Source: Nitrospirota bacterium (GTDB lineage: Bacteria > Nitrospirota_A > Leptospirillia > Leptospirillales > Leptospirillaceae). Taken from it: 13,672 bases of DNA. Below the pieces are notes generated by a model. It worked only from the letters and a program-made list of their open reading frames with translations, ran no database searches and was not told the DNA's origin. A program made the translations under genes and the position numbers. The stretch is taken from contig JAJYPO010000049.1 in the NCBI GenBank assembly GCA_021795275.1, forward strand, positions 1 through 13,672. Direction: 5' to 3'. Shown here in pieces: positions 1 through 7,281 of this stretch; within the stretch, counting starts at the first letter, position 1; every line of letters begins with the position of its first letter.

Positions 1-206
1 GCGAGGACGGCGATCGCTCCGGAATAGTTCCCGCTCGCGATGTCGGCGTTGGCGACCTGAAGGGCCCCCAGGGCCGTTCCGGGATTGCCGGAGCCGTTGC
101 CGAGCATGTTCCCGTTCCCGCAGGAGGAGAGGGACAGAAGGCCAAATGTCAGGATCAGCGAAAAGAATTTGCCAAACAGAACGGTCTTTCGTAATCGAAA
201 GGACAT
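1..206 (-). CDS. Putative lipoprotein with TPR-like start, 5' part only (cut by window edge)
   Basis: The minus-strand frame is open from an ATG at 206-204 to the window edge, giving 68 complete codons. The N-terminus is a clear lipoprotein signal peptide: charged MSFRLRK, a hydrophobic stretch (residues 9-25) and the lipobox LSSC, with lipidated Cys29 followed by a Gly/Asn/Ser-rich linker. The last residues seen (about 43-68, ALQVANADIASGNYSGAIAVL) have the small/aromatic spacing of a first TPR helix pair, so a TPR lipoprotein is likely; this is inference from a short stretch. A GAGGG ribosome site lies about 8 bases before the ATG. It has its own promoter (345-372) and a leader of roughly 130 nt, downstream of the LuxR-type gene and separated from it by a probable terminator. 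The overlapping plus-strand frame at 85-351 is low complexity and was rejected. Confidence 0.7.
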   Translation of the reverse strand, partial: MSFRLRKTVLFGKFFSLILTFGLLSLSSCGNGNMLGNGSGNPGTALGALQVANADIASGNYSGAIAVL

Positions 207-344
207 CGACCCAACCCTCGGATTCGGCCCGCAGGCCTTAAAGTGTTTTTTGCTCCAGGGGGTTCCCTGGAACAACCTTTCGAACAGGTCTTCCTCAAGA
301 TCTAGCCGATCGCGTCCGGCGCGTCGGATCCGAAACCGTATACT

Positions 345-372
345 ATTATAAAAAGATACCATCTAAAATCAA
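345..372 (-). promoter_or_regulatory. Sigma70-type promoter for the lipoprotein gene
   Basis: Read on the minus strand there is TTGATT (367-372) and a perfect TATAAT (345-350) with a 16-bp spacer, in a strongly AT-rich stretch. The transcript would start near 338 and carry about 130 nt of leader before the ATG at 206. The leader contains a CCAGGG/CCCTGG hairpin (255-270). The -35 hexamer lies inside one arm of the inverted repeat at 364-391, so activator control is likely. Confidence 0.6.
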
Positions 373-391
373 CTGAAAGTAGCTGATTTTA
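364..391. promoter_or_regulatory. Inverted-repeat operator candidate upstream of the lipoprotein gene
   Basis: Arms TAAAATCAACT (364-374) and AGCTGATTTTA (381-391) are complementary at 10 of 11 positions around a 6-base centre. The centre lies about 40 bp upstream of the expected transcription start, the position where LuxR-type activators usually bind. The element contains TAAAATC-N5-AAAGTAG (364-382), which recurs with identical spacing upstream of the luxR-type gene at 1660-1678. A further 12-bp relative of that second site lies at 394-405 on the opposite strand. Binding by the neighbouring regulator is inferred. Confidence 0.5.
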
Positions 392-430
392 AAACTTTAG
401 TAGGAAAACCAAAAAATTCTGTCGCTGGTC

Positions 431-456
431 AAAAAATCCGGCCACCCGACGGGAGG
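431..456 (-). terminator. Probable rho-independent terminator of the LuxR-type gene
   Basis: Directly after the stop codon, the minus strand reads CCTCCCG-T-CGGGTGG (456-442). This folds into a GC-rich stem with one T-T mismatch and a 3-base loop. After five more bases comes a run of six T (436-431). The stem is short and the T-run is displaced, so efficiency is uncertain. Its place between the regulator and the separate lipoprotein promoter fits a terminator. Confidence 0.45.
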
Positions 457-1500
457 TCATGGATTTTCCGAAAAGGGGAGATCCCCCATCACCTTCAGGA
501 TGAGCTCGGAACGGTTCCGGATCTTAAGTTGCCTGAAGATGTCGTGGATGTGATCCTTGACGGTCTGGATAGACACGAGGAGTTTTTCGGAAATCTCCTT
601 GTTGGTCCTTCCCCGCATGATTTCCAGGACGATTTCCGACTGGCGGCGGGAAAGGTCCAGTTCCTTCATTTTCTGGCAGAGAAGAATTTTGGGGGGATAA
701 GGTTCGAAAATCACCACTCTTCCTCTTTCGTCAGAGGTCGCCGCGCCTCGGGAAGGAGTCTGAATGGAATTCACGGGAAAGCATCGGGTCCTGTAGCTCC
801 CCCGTTCGGTGTGAAGAAGCTGGAGAGGTTGTTTGCGATTATCCTCGCCAATCCACTCGGGAGCGCCGTTGGGGAAAATTCTCTCCATTTCGTCGTTCCG
901 GTAGATCGTGTGGCCCCGTTCACTGACCACAAGGATTCCAGGATTCTGATCGAGGGGTGGGTGGATCCGCCACTCCTGGATCATGAGGGCGATGGCGGAA
1001 TGGTGGGCGACCATGGTGCCGAGGTCGCATTCCCGATCGCTGAAGTCCCTTTCCCGCGACTCCCGGGTAAGCCAGATTGCCCCGAGCTTGTCCCCATAGC
1101 AGGTGAGCGGAAGAGTCAGGACCCAGGAGGCCGGAATCTGCGAGAGGAACTCCTTGTAGAAGCGGGATGAAAAATGGGCGTCCCTGGAGAGGACGTCGCT
1201 GTATCGCATGGCTTTTTGCGAGGAGTTTCTGAAAAGAAGCGCGGCAACCGGATCGATCTTCGAATAATAGAGTAACCATTCCTCGATCCACCGGGCCGGT
1301 CCCGGGAGAATCGCATGACCCTCCATCTGATAGAGGCCGCTCTTCCCGTCAAACGGGATCAGTGCCAACGACGGAGAGAGCCCGAAAGGTTCTTTCAAAG
1401 TCCTGTAGATAAGATTTAAAAGTTCCTGTCTCCCCGGCATCTCGTATACATTGTTGATCAGATCCAGGAGAAATCGGGGATATTCTTCCACGTCCTTCAT
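457..1500 (-). CDS. LuxR-family transcriptional regulator with GAF/autoinducer-binding-like and PAS-like domains
   Basis: This 347-residue cytoplasmic transcription factor has a C-terminal GerE/LuxR helix-turn-helix at about 279-338 (LSRRQSEIVLEIMRGRTNKE, then SIQTVKDHIHDIFRQLKIRNRSEL). Residues 25-175 resemble a GAF or autoinducer-binding fold: Trp/Tyr-rich WIEEWLLYYSKIDPV, FYKEFL, and VLTLPLTCYGDKLGAIWLTR. Residues about 186-268 look like a PAS-type segment (GILVVSERGHTIYRNDEMER). There is no receiver domain, so it is not a classical response regulator, and no luxI-type synthase is in the window. The ATG at 1500 has GAGGGG six bases upstream. The gene is monocistronic with a hairpin right after its stop. 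The shared motif before it and before the lipoprotein gene suggests autoregulation and control of that neighbour. The ligand is unknown. Confidence 0.85.
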   Translation of the reverse strand: MKDVEEYPRFLLDLINNVYEMPGRQELLNLIYRTLKEPFGLSPSLALIPFDGKSGLYQMEGHAILPGPARWIEEWLLYYSKIDPVAALLFRNSSQKAMRYSDVLSRDAHFSSRFYKEFLSQIPASWVLTLPLTCYGDKLGAIWLTRESRERDFSDRECDLGTMVAHHSAIALMIQEWRIHPPLDQNPGILVVSERGHTIYRNDEMERIFPNGAPEWIGEDNRKQPLQLLHTERGSYRTRCFPVNSIQTPSRGAATSDERGRVVIFEPYPPKILLCQKMKELDLSRRQSEIVLEIMRGRTNKEISEKLLVSIQTVKDHIHDIFRQLKIRNRSELILKVMGDLPFSENP

Positions 1501-1636
1501 GGAACACCCCTCATTCCGAGACGAACACGTAATTTTTGACGATCCTTCAACTTCGATTTGTTTCTTTCATTATTTCATCGTTTTATTTTTAAATTATCAC
1601 TAAAAATAGAATCTAAGATTAATTACTTCTGTTTGA

Positions 1637-1690
1637 AATATACCAAAAATTTCTACCAATAAAATCCTACTAAAGTAGTTTTTAGGATTT
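1637..1690 (-). promoter_or_regulatory. luxR-type gene promoter with inverted-repeat operator
   Basis: Arms AAATCCTA (1662-1669) and TAGGATTT (1683-1690) form a perfect 8-bp inverted repeat. Nested inside is CTACT-AA-AGTAG (1667-1678). The motif TAAAATC-N5-AAAGTAG (1660-1678) matches the lipoprotein promoter operator with the same spacing and orientation. On the minus strand a -10-like TATATT sits at 1642-1637 without a good -35, as expected for an activator-dependent promoter. The repeat centre lies about 45 bp upstream of the predicted start near 1630. The promoter call is weaker than the repeat itself. Confidence 0.45.
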
Positions 1691-1820
1691 ATTAACATGG
1701 TTTTTTAAAATTGATCTTTTCCTTATCCGCGAATCCGAATGGCAGACGGATCCTGGCGGAGATCCCCGCGTCTCACTCTAAAATGGCCGCTTTTAAAAGA
1801 GCTGGAAATTCCCTTCACGT

Positions 1821-1850
1821 TTGATCTGCGTGGGAGTGATCTGTTATCTT
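1821..1850 (+). promoter_or_regulatory. Possible promoter of the purQLF operon
   Basis: TTGATC (1821-1826) and TATCTT (1845-1850), spaced by 18 bp, are followed by an A/T-rich stretch. Each hexamer matches the sigma70 consensus at four of six positions. It is the best plus-strand candidate in the gap, but it is weak. No PurR-type operator was recognised. Confidence 0.3.
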
Positions 1851-1984
1851 TAAAAAATGCTATCCATGTTCTTCTTGGAGATGTCTTTGCCCTTTCCGGA
1901 ATCCTCCGCGGAACCTCGGCGCGGGGTCCACGCCTTAGCTCCCTTGTTTCCGGGGAGCCGTCAAATCCTAAAACAGGACCGCTG

Positions 1985-2692
1985 ATGCCGTCTCGCCATC
2001 GTGTTGGAATCGTCCGCTTCCCGGGAACGAACTGCGATCTCGATACCTGGGAGGCCATCTCCCTGATCACGGAACTTGAGCCGGTGTGGATATCACACAA
2101 GGAGCGACAGGGGGAAGACCTTGCGGCGATCGTTCTTCCCGGAGGATTTTCATACGGGGACTATCTTCGCACAGGGATCATCGCGGCACGCTCTCCGGTC
2201 ATGGACATGGTCGGATCCTTCGCCGAAAACGGCCTTCCCGTTCTGGGGATCTGCAACGGGTTTCAGATTCTCGTCGAAGCCGGGATTCTTCCCGGGACCC
2301 TTCTTCCGAACAGCGGCCGCACTTTTCTCTGTCAGGAGGAGTCTCTCGTCCTGGAAAACTGCCGGACGCCTTTCACGGCCCTTTTTGTTCCCGGGACCCC
2401 GGTGACCCTTCCCATCGCCCATCAGGAGGGTCGCTTTTTCATCGATCCCGACCAGCTCCAGGAGATCGAAAAGAAGGGGCAGGTCCTTCTGCGCTATCTG
2501 AAGAATCCAAACGGCTCCGAAAGGGAGATCGCAGGGGTGGCCAACGGAACCGGCAATGTCGTCGGTCTGATGCCCCATCCGGAAAGACGGGTCCGCTCCC
2601 TGTTCGGGCGTCCGGACGGTCTCGCCTTTTTCCGCTCCCTGGCCCTTCACCTCGATCGACAGAGTCTCCGGACAGTCGAAATCGCGCCCTGA
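1985..2692 (+). CDS. purQ: Phosphoribosylformylglycinamidine synthase subunit PurQ (glutaminase)
   Basis: PurQ is the class I glutamine amidotransferase subunit of FGAM synthase. It hydrolyses glutamine and passes ammonia to PurL in step four of de novo purine synthesis. The 235 residues begin [17 protein letters not shown], typical of the family. The glutaminase motif GICNGFQ carries nucleophile Cys90, and MPHPER near the end supplies His198 and Glu200 of the triad. The ATG at 1985 was chosen because homology starts there, the length fits the family (about 220-235) and AGGA lies about six bases upstream; the frame is open further upstream to 1739 but that part is unlike PurQ. It is followed after 19 bp by purL. 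No purS precedes it. Confidence 0.93.
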   Translation: MPSRHRVGIVRFPGTNCDLDTWEAISLITELEPVWISHKERQGEDLAAIVLPGGFSYGDYLRTGIIAARSPVMDMVGSFAENGLPVLGICNGFQILVEAGILPGTLLPNSGRTFLCQEESLVLENCRTPFTALFVPGTPVTLPIAHQEGRFFIDPDQLQEIEKKGQVLLRYLKNPNGSEREIAGVANGTGNVVGLMPHPERRVRSLFGRPDGLAFFRSLALHLDRQSLRTVEIAP

Positions 2693-2711
2693 CCCTTATC
2701 AAAGAGAACCC

Positions 2712-4937
2712 ATGACCGCCGTTCCCCCCTCCCGATTCAGAATCCCGGCTCCCGAGATGGAGCGCATCCGGACCCTTCTCGGACGCGATCCGAACCTGAC
2801 CGAAGAGGCCGTTTTTTCGGCTCTCTGGAGCGAACACTGCAGCTACAAATCCAGCCGGATCCACCTCCGGAAATTTTCCTCGAAAGGGCCCCGCGTTCTC
2901 ATGGGCCCCGGAGAAAACGCCGGAGTCGTTCGGGTGACCTCCCGCACGGGGATCGCCTTCAAGATGGAAAGCCACAACCACCCGAGCTACATCGAGCCCT
3001 TCCAGGGGGCGGCCACAGGCGTCGGCGGGATCCTTAGGGACATATTCGCGATGGGCGCCCGCCCCGTCGCCCTGACCAACAGCCTGGTCTTCGGCTCCCT
3101 TCGACAGCCCCGACAGATGACGCTTTTCAGGCGCGTCGTTGCCGGCATCGCAGCCTACGGGAACGCCATCGGAGTTCCGACGGTCGGTGGTGAGGTCTGG
3201 TTCGACGAACGGTACGCGAAGAATATTCTCGTGAACGCCTTCGCACTGGGGCTGGTCGAGGAGGACGGCATCATGAGCGCCATCCCCCCCCCGAAGCCCC
3301 TTCTCGCCGTCTACCTCGGCAACAAGACCGGTCGGGACGGGGTATCGGGCGCGGCGATGGCCTCCCGCAGTTTTTCCGGCGGAGATGCCGATCTGCGCCC
3401 ACAGGTCCAGGTCGCCGATCCCTTCGTCGGGAAAAAGGTGATGGAGGCCACTCTGAAGATCATTCGCGAAGGACTGGCCGGAGCCATCCAGGACATGGGC
3501 GCCGCAGGCCTTACCAGCTCCTCCGTCGAGATGGCCTCGAAGGCATCCCTCGGCATCGAAATCGACGCGGCCCGTGTTCCCCTCCGCGATCCCTCCATGG
3601 AGCCCTGGGAGATCCTTCTCTCCGAATCCCAGGAGCGGATGCTTCTCCTAGTGGAGGAGTCCCGTGTGGAGCGGATTCTCGACATAGCCTCGGACAGCCA
3701 GGTCTCGGCGGCGGTCGTGGGACGGATCATTTCCGAACCGGTCTTCCGCGTTCGCAAGGGAGAGGAGGTCTTTGCCGAAATTCCGGTTCCTTTCCTGACG
3801 GAAGAGGCCCCATGCTACGACAGGCCGGCCCGGGATCGGCCCCCCTCCCTTTCCCGCCCATCGCACCACGCCCCATCGGAGGCCGGTCGCCATTCGATCG
3901 CAGAGCTTTTTCACCGCCTTCTCGACCACCCAAACGGAGGAGCGGCCGACTGGATTTCCCGGCAGTTCGACTTTGAAGTAGGGACGAGAACGCTTCTTCC
4001 TCCAGGCCATGACGTTGCGGTGGTGGATCTCCGAGAGGAAGAGCGGGCCGTGGCGATCTCCATGGCGGGATTCTCCCATCCACTGACGCGGGATCCCGGC
4101 CGGGGCGCCATGCTTCTCGTGGCGAAATGCGTGACCGACCTTGCGGCAGTCGGATCCTGGCCCGTCGGCATGACCGACTGCCTGAACTTCGGGAACCCCG
4201 AACGGCCCGACACCATGTCGGACTTCGTTCAGGCCGTGGGCGGCATCGCCGAGGCCTCCCGGCGCCTCGGGATTCCCGTCGTCTCCGGGAATGTCAGCTT
4301 CTACAACGAGACCGACGGTCTGTCCATCCCTCCGACTCCCATTCTCGCCACCTGCGGGCTGCTTTCCTCCCGGAGGCGGGTTGTGCCGGGAAAAACCGCC
4401 TCTCCGGGCCTCTCCCTGGCCCTGGCCGGATCCTCGATGGATCTCTCCCTGGGCGGATCCTATCTCGACTGGATCCTGAAGGATCCGGAGCCCGGACCCG
4501 TTCCCATGGTGGACTGGGAGACACTCGGGCGCCTCCAGCCCTTCATGAGCGTGCTCCTGGCCGACGGAAGAATAAGCGCCTCCCGCGCCATCGGTCGAGG
4601 CGGACTTCTCCGGACACTCCTCCAGCTCGTTTCGGGAGATGCCTCCCTGGGAGTGGCTCTCTCCCTCCCCCGGCTTGAGAACCCTCTGGAGACCTTTTTC
4701 TCCGAGGCGCCCGGAAGGCTCCTGCTGGCCTTCGAGCCGGAACACCTCCGGACACTCGAACAGACGGCGCTCGAATTCGGGATTCCCTTCCGGACGATCG
4801 GATCGACCGCTCCCCATCTCTGGAGCATCCGCTACCGGGATCGCGAGGGACGTGCCAAGGAACTCTCCGACGACCCCGAACAACTCAAGAGACGTTACGC
4901 CGTGTCACTCGCCGGCCAGATGGAGGATCTTCCCTGA
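2712..4937 (+). CDS. purL: Phosphoribosylformylglycinamidine synthase subunit PurL (small type)
   Basis: PurL is the ATP-dependent synthetase subunit that converts FGAR to FGAM with ammonia from PurQ. Its 741 residues match the small Bacillus/Thermotoga-type PurL and not the about 1,300-residue fused enzyme. Visible motifs are [11 protein letters not shown] (39-49), [11 protein letters not shown] (65-75), ESHNHPS (86-92) with the active-site region, GGEVWFD (159-165), [10 protein letters not shown] (261-270), and in the second half FGNPERPD (493-500) and GNVSFYNET (526-534). The two-fold AIR-synthase-like repeat is therefore intact. A Pro/His/Ser-rich linker (about 370-395) separates the halves. 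The stop overlaps the purF start by one base (TGATG), implying translational coupling. Small PurL normally assembles with PurQ and PurS; PurS is not encoded in this window. Confidence 0.95.
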   Translation: MTAVPPSRFRIPAPEMERIRTLLGRDPNLTEEAVFSALWSEHCSYKSSRIHLRKFSSKGPRVLMGPGENAGVVRVTSRTGIAFKMESHNHPSYIEPFQGAATGVGGILRDIFAMGARPVALTNSLVFGSLRQPRQMTLFRRVVAGIAAYGNAIGVPTVGGEVWFDERYAKNILVNAFALGLVEEDGIMSAIPPPKPLLAVYLGNKTGRDGVSGAAMASRSFSGGDADLRPQVQVADPFVGKKVMEATLKIIREGLAGAIQDMGAAGLTSSSVEMASKASLGIEIDAARVPLRDPSMEPWEILLSESQERMLLLVEESRVERILDIASDSQVSAAVVGRIISEPVFRVRKGEEVFAEIPVPFLTEEAPCYDRPARDRPPSLSRPSHHAPSEAGRHSIAELFHRLLDHPNGGAADWISRQFDFEVGTRTLLPPGHDVAVVDLREEERAVAISMAGFSHPLTRDPGRGAMLLVAKCVTDLAAVGSWPVGMTDCLNFGNPERPDTMSDFVQAVGGIAEASRRLGIPVVSGNVSFYNETDGLSIPPTPILATCGLLSSRRRVVPGKTASPGLSLALAGSSMDLSLGGSYLDWILKDPEPGPVPMVDWETLGRLQPFMSVLLADGRISASRAIGRGGLLRTLLQLVSGDASLGVALSLPRLENPLETFFSEAPGRLLLAFEPEHLRTLEQTALEFGIPFRTIGSTAPHLWSIRYRDREGRAKELSDDPEQLKRRYAVSLAGQMEDLP

Positions 4938-6406
4938 TGGAGCCCCATGATTCCCCCCGGTCCGACGGACCCTTCGATGAATTGAAGGAAAAATGCGCCG
5001 TTTTCGGGATCTTCAACCACCCCGAAGCCGGCAACCTCACCTATCTCGGCCTTTATGCCCTCCAGCACCGCGGTCAGGAAGGGTGCGGGATCGCCACCAT
5101 GGACGGGGAGCGCATGATCATCCGGAAAGGGGAAGGTCTTGTCTCGGAATTTTTCCATGAATCGGTTGTCAGCGAGCTCAAAGGACGCTCCGCAATCGGC
5201 CACAACCGCTATTCGACGGCGGGCTCCGACTCCCAGCGGAACCTCCAGCCCCTTTCCGCCTACATCAGCGACGTCTCGATGGCCCTTGCGCACAACGGCA
5301 ATCTGACGAACGCCCTCGAACTCCGGAAAGCGCTGGAGGGGGAAGGGGCCCTTTTCACGACCGATGTGGACACGGAGGTTCTGGTCCACATGATCGCCCG
5401 GAGCCGTGGGGAAAACCTCGTCTCCCGCATGGAGGCGGCGCTGGCTTCCGTCAAGGGCTCCTACTCCCTGCTCGCACTCCTTCCCCATGCCCTGATCGGC
5501 ATTCGCGACCCGCATGGCTTCCGCCCCCTCTCCATCGGGAAGCTTGGAGAATCCTATGTCCTGGCCTCCGAAACCTGCGCCTTCGACCTGATCGGGGCCA
5601 AATACGTCCGGGATGTGGAACCGGGGGAAATGGTGGTCATCACCGAGGCAGGGATGGACCACTTCCGACTCTTTCCGAAAATCCCGAGTGCCGCCTGCAT
5701 CTTCGAGCTCATCTACTTCGCCCGGCCCGACAGCCGGGTCTTCGGCATTCCGGTCTATCAGGCGAGAAAACGCCTGGGACGACGTCTTGCCATGGAGGCT
5801 CCCGTCGAGGCCGATCTCGTCGTTCCGGTCCCCGATTCGGGGCTGGCTCCGGCTCTTGGGTACTCGGAACAATCGGGGATTCCGATCGATATGGGGTTGA
5901 TCCGCAACCACTACGTCGGGAGGACCTTCATAGAGCCCCGCCAGTCCATCCGCCATTTCGGGGTCAAGATCAAGCTCAACGCCGTTCCCGAACTCCTGGC
6001 CGGAAAGCGGGTGGTGGTGATCGACGACTCCATCGTCCGGGGGACAACCAGCCGCAAAATTGTCTCCATGCTTCGGGAGGCGGGAGCCCGCGAAATCCAC
6101 ATGCGAATTACCTCCGCCCCGATCCATTTCCCCTGTTTCTACGGGATTGATACTCCCAATCGCGGGGAGCTGATCGCCTCCACCCATTCCCTGGACGAAA
6201 TCCGCCGCTACATCAAGGCCGACTCATTGGGCTACCTCCCCATAGAAGCGATGGAGGAGGAGGTCGCCTGCAGCCGGACCTTCCGGGAGGGCGAGCCCCA
6301 AACGACGGGATCCTTCTGCAAGGCCTGTTTTGACGGAAATTATCCCATCGCCTTTACCCATGAAGAGCGTATCCAGCACGGGCTGTTCGACCGTCCGGTC
6401 CGATAG
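4937..6406 (+). CDS. purF: Amidophosphoribosyltransferase PurF, Fe-S type
   Basis: PurF makes phosphoribosylamine from PRPP and glutamine, the committed step of purine synthesis. Residues 1-19 are a propeptide, and cleavage would expose the N-terminal nucleophile Cys20 (KEKC-AVFGIF). The Ntn glutaminase domain shows LQHRGQEGCGI (42-52), GHNRYST (88-94) and AHNGNLTN (118-125). The phosphoribosyltransferase domain shows the PRPP loop VVVIDDSIVRGTT (359-371). Cys254, Cys400 and the CKAC pair Cys461/Cys464 lie where the Bacillus-type enzyme binds its [4Fe-4S] cluster, so this is probably the oxygen-sensitive Fe-S class. At 489 residues it is full length. A GGAGG ribosome site lies inside the purL end, ten bases before the ATG. 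Confidence 0.95.
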   Translation: MEPHDSPRSDGPFDELKEKCAVFGIFNHPEAGNLTYLGLYALQHRGQEGCGIATMDGERMIIRKGEGLVSEFFHESVVSELKGRSAIGHNRYSTAGSDSQRNLQPLSAYISDVSMALAHNGNLTNALELRKALEGEGALFTTDVDTEVLVHMIARSRGENLVSRMEAALASVKGSYSLLALLPHALIGIRDPHGFRPLSIGKLGESYVLASETCAFDLIGAKYVRDVEPGEMVVITEAGMDHFRLFPKIPSAACIFELIYFARPDSRVFGIPVYQARKRLGRRLAMEAPVEADLVVPVPDSGLAPALGYSEQSGIPIDMGLIRNHYVGRTFIEPRQSIRHFGVKIKLNAVPELLAGKRVVVIDDSIVRGTTSRKIVSMLREAGAREIHMRITSAPIHFPCFYGIDTPNRGELIASTHSLDEIRRYIKADSLGYLPIEAMEEEVACSRTFREGEPQTTGSFCKACFDGNYPIAFTHEERIQHGLFDRPVR

Positions 6407-6445
6407 GCCCCGGCCCGACCGAACGAAACGAAGGAAGGAGGTCGC

Positions 6446-7102
6446 GTGAAGATTCTTCGCTCCGGAACCGGCAGGAATCCCGTCTCCCCTCCCCTTCGAA
6501 GTGCCTGGAGCATGGTGGAGGAAACCCTGGGCCAGGTTCGGGGCGTTGTCTTTCCGCGGATCGAATGGTTCAGGGTGTGGTTCAAGGTCAGAAGGGTGAC
6601 CCGGAGAAAGGCCCATCTTCTCTCCCGCCTGGGAGAGTTCGCTGCAGAGAACGGCCTTCAGGACTGTTGGCCATTTACCGAATCCCACCATCCAGAAATG
6701 ACCGCCCTGATCGAACGGATCCGGGAAGCCGAAAGGCTCGAAACCCACCTGCGGGAATGGATGGAATATCTCGAGGATCGGGAAACATCGGGTCTTCTGG
6801 CCCATCTCCAGGAAGATCTCGTCCGCAGGACCGTCTTTTCGCAGACGGTTCTGATATCGGAAGATTCTCCCTATCTGGGGCTCTCCATCAACGATATCCG
6901 GAAAACCGCCGCCTCGGAAGGGACCGTTCCCCTCACGGCCCTCCGCGGAAATCTCTCCGTGGAGCTGGGACCCCGGCTCCCCCTGTTGGCGGGCGACCGG
7001 CTCGTTTTGATCTCCGCCTGGAAGCGGCTTCGGGAGGTTCCCCCCGGAGCCGGCCTTCTTCAGATCGACGGCTCTCCCGACGCTGGAAGCACGTTACCCT
7101 GA
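6446..7102 (+). CDS. Soluble protein with C-terminal RCK_C/TrkA-C domain
   Basis: This 218-residue protein has no membrane segment or signal peptide. Residues about 20-128 are predicted helical and highly charged (LIERIREAERLETHLREW), possibly a coiled coil. Residues 132-198 match the RCK_C (TrkA-C) pattern: QTVLISEDSPYLGLSINDIR, then VPLTALRGN and LLAGDRLVLISAWKRL. RCK_C domains bind small ligands, c-di-AMP in some potassium transport proteins. The usual NAD-binding RCK_N domain and any channel part are missing, so this is not a normal Trk/Ktr subunit. The start is GTG at 6446, directly after a strong AAGGAGG (6435-6441). It lies 39 bp after purF and is probably the last gene of the purine operon. 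Its function is unknown; a ligand-sensing regulator is a guess. Confidence 0.65.
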   Translation: MKILRSGTGRNPVSPPLRSAWSMVEETLGQVRGVVFPRIEWFRVWFKVRRVTRRKAHLLSRLGEFAAENGLQDCWPFTESHHPEMTALIERIREAERLETHLREWMEYLEDRETSGLLAHLQEDLVRRTVFSQTVLISEDSPYLGLSINDIRKTAASEGTVPLTALRGNLSVELGPRLPLLAGDRLVLISAWKRLREVPPGAGLLQIDGSPDAGSTLP

Positions 7103-7161
7103 CCAAATATGCCGCGCAAGCCCCTGACTAAAGACATAGGATGAGCGGCTTGATCCTTGTC

Positions 7162-7210
7162 GCGCATTGGAAACCTCGGCGTTTACGCCGGGGAGGAATG
7201 CGCTCCTCCC
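7162..7210. repeat. Nested hairpin structure, IS200/IS605-end-like
   Basis: An outer 7-bp perfect stem, GCGCATT (7162-7168) with AATGCGC (7197-7203), encloses an inner hairpin CCTCGGCG-TTTA-CGCCGGGG (7174-7193, one T-G wobble). A competing stem GGGAGGA (7191-7197) with TCCTCCC (7204-7210) cannot form together with the full structure. A GC-rich hairpin followed by GAGGAATG resembles right ends of IS200/IS605 or tnpB-only elements. No tnpA or tnpB is present. Alternatives are a terminator for the purine operon, though no T-run follows, or a small structured RNA. Confidence 0.45.
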
Positions 7211-7219
7211 AACAGCCTC
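7199..7219. mobile_element. Possible decayed second copy of the MITE ends
   Basis: The stretch joins TGCGC-TCCTCCC (7199-7210) to CAACAGCCTC (7210-7219). The MITE at 7868-8018 starts with TGCGC-GAC-TCCTCCC in its left end (7876-7890) and finishes with CAACAGCCTC (8009-8018). Both pieces therefore occur here fused, as if left by deletion of an element of the same family. The match is short and could be chance. Confidence 0.3.
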
Positions 7220-7281
7220 CTAATTGGACAAATGGGGAAAGAAGTGCCAGAATCGGGGAACACTCAACAGGAGAAACCGCC

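Larger units (their letters stand above)
1501..1984. other. 484-bp intergenic region between luxR-type gene and purQ
   Basis: No coding region is supported here. The half next to luxR (about 1550-1735) is very AT-rich and holds the inverted repeat at 1660-1690 and a weak minus-strand promoter. The half next to purQ is less AT-rich and holds a possible purQ promoter at 1821-1850, leaving a leader of about 128 nt. A frame open from 1739 is continuous with purQ, but its 82 codons do not resemble PurQ or PurS. No riboswitch or T-box was recognised. Confidence 0.6.

Noticed and set aside
85..351. Plus-strand 88-codon frame
   Set aside because: It is antisense to a good lipoprotein signal peptide, has Arg/Ser-rich low-complexity sequence and no ribosome site.
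1739..1984. N-terminal extension of PurQ by 82 residues
   Set aside because: The extension has no PurQ or PurS similarity, while the ATG at 1985 has a ribosome site and gives the family length.
3648..4883. Minus-strand 411-codon frame opposite purL
   Set aside because: It is a GC-driven shadow of a clearly conserved gene, with Gly/Glu-rich composition and no recognisable domain.
4895..6187. Minus-strand 430-codon frame opposite purF
   Set aside because: It mirrors purF codon structure, has no domain or ribosome-site support, and purF is unambiguous.
7141..7281. Upstream extension of the Uma2 frame
   Set aside because: It crosses the hairpin repeats and does not resemble the family; the ATG at 7282 has a GGAG site.
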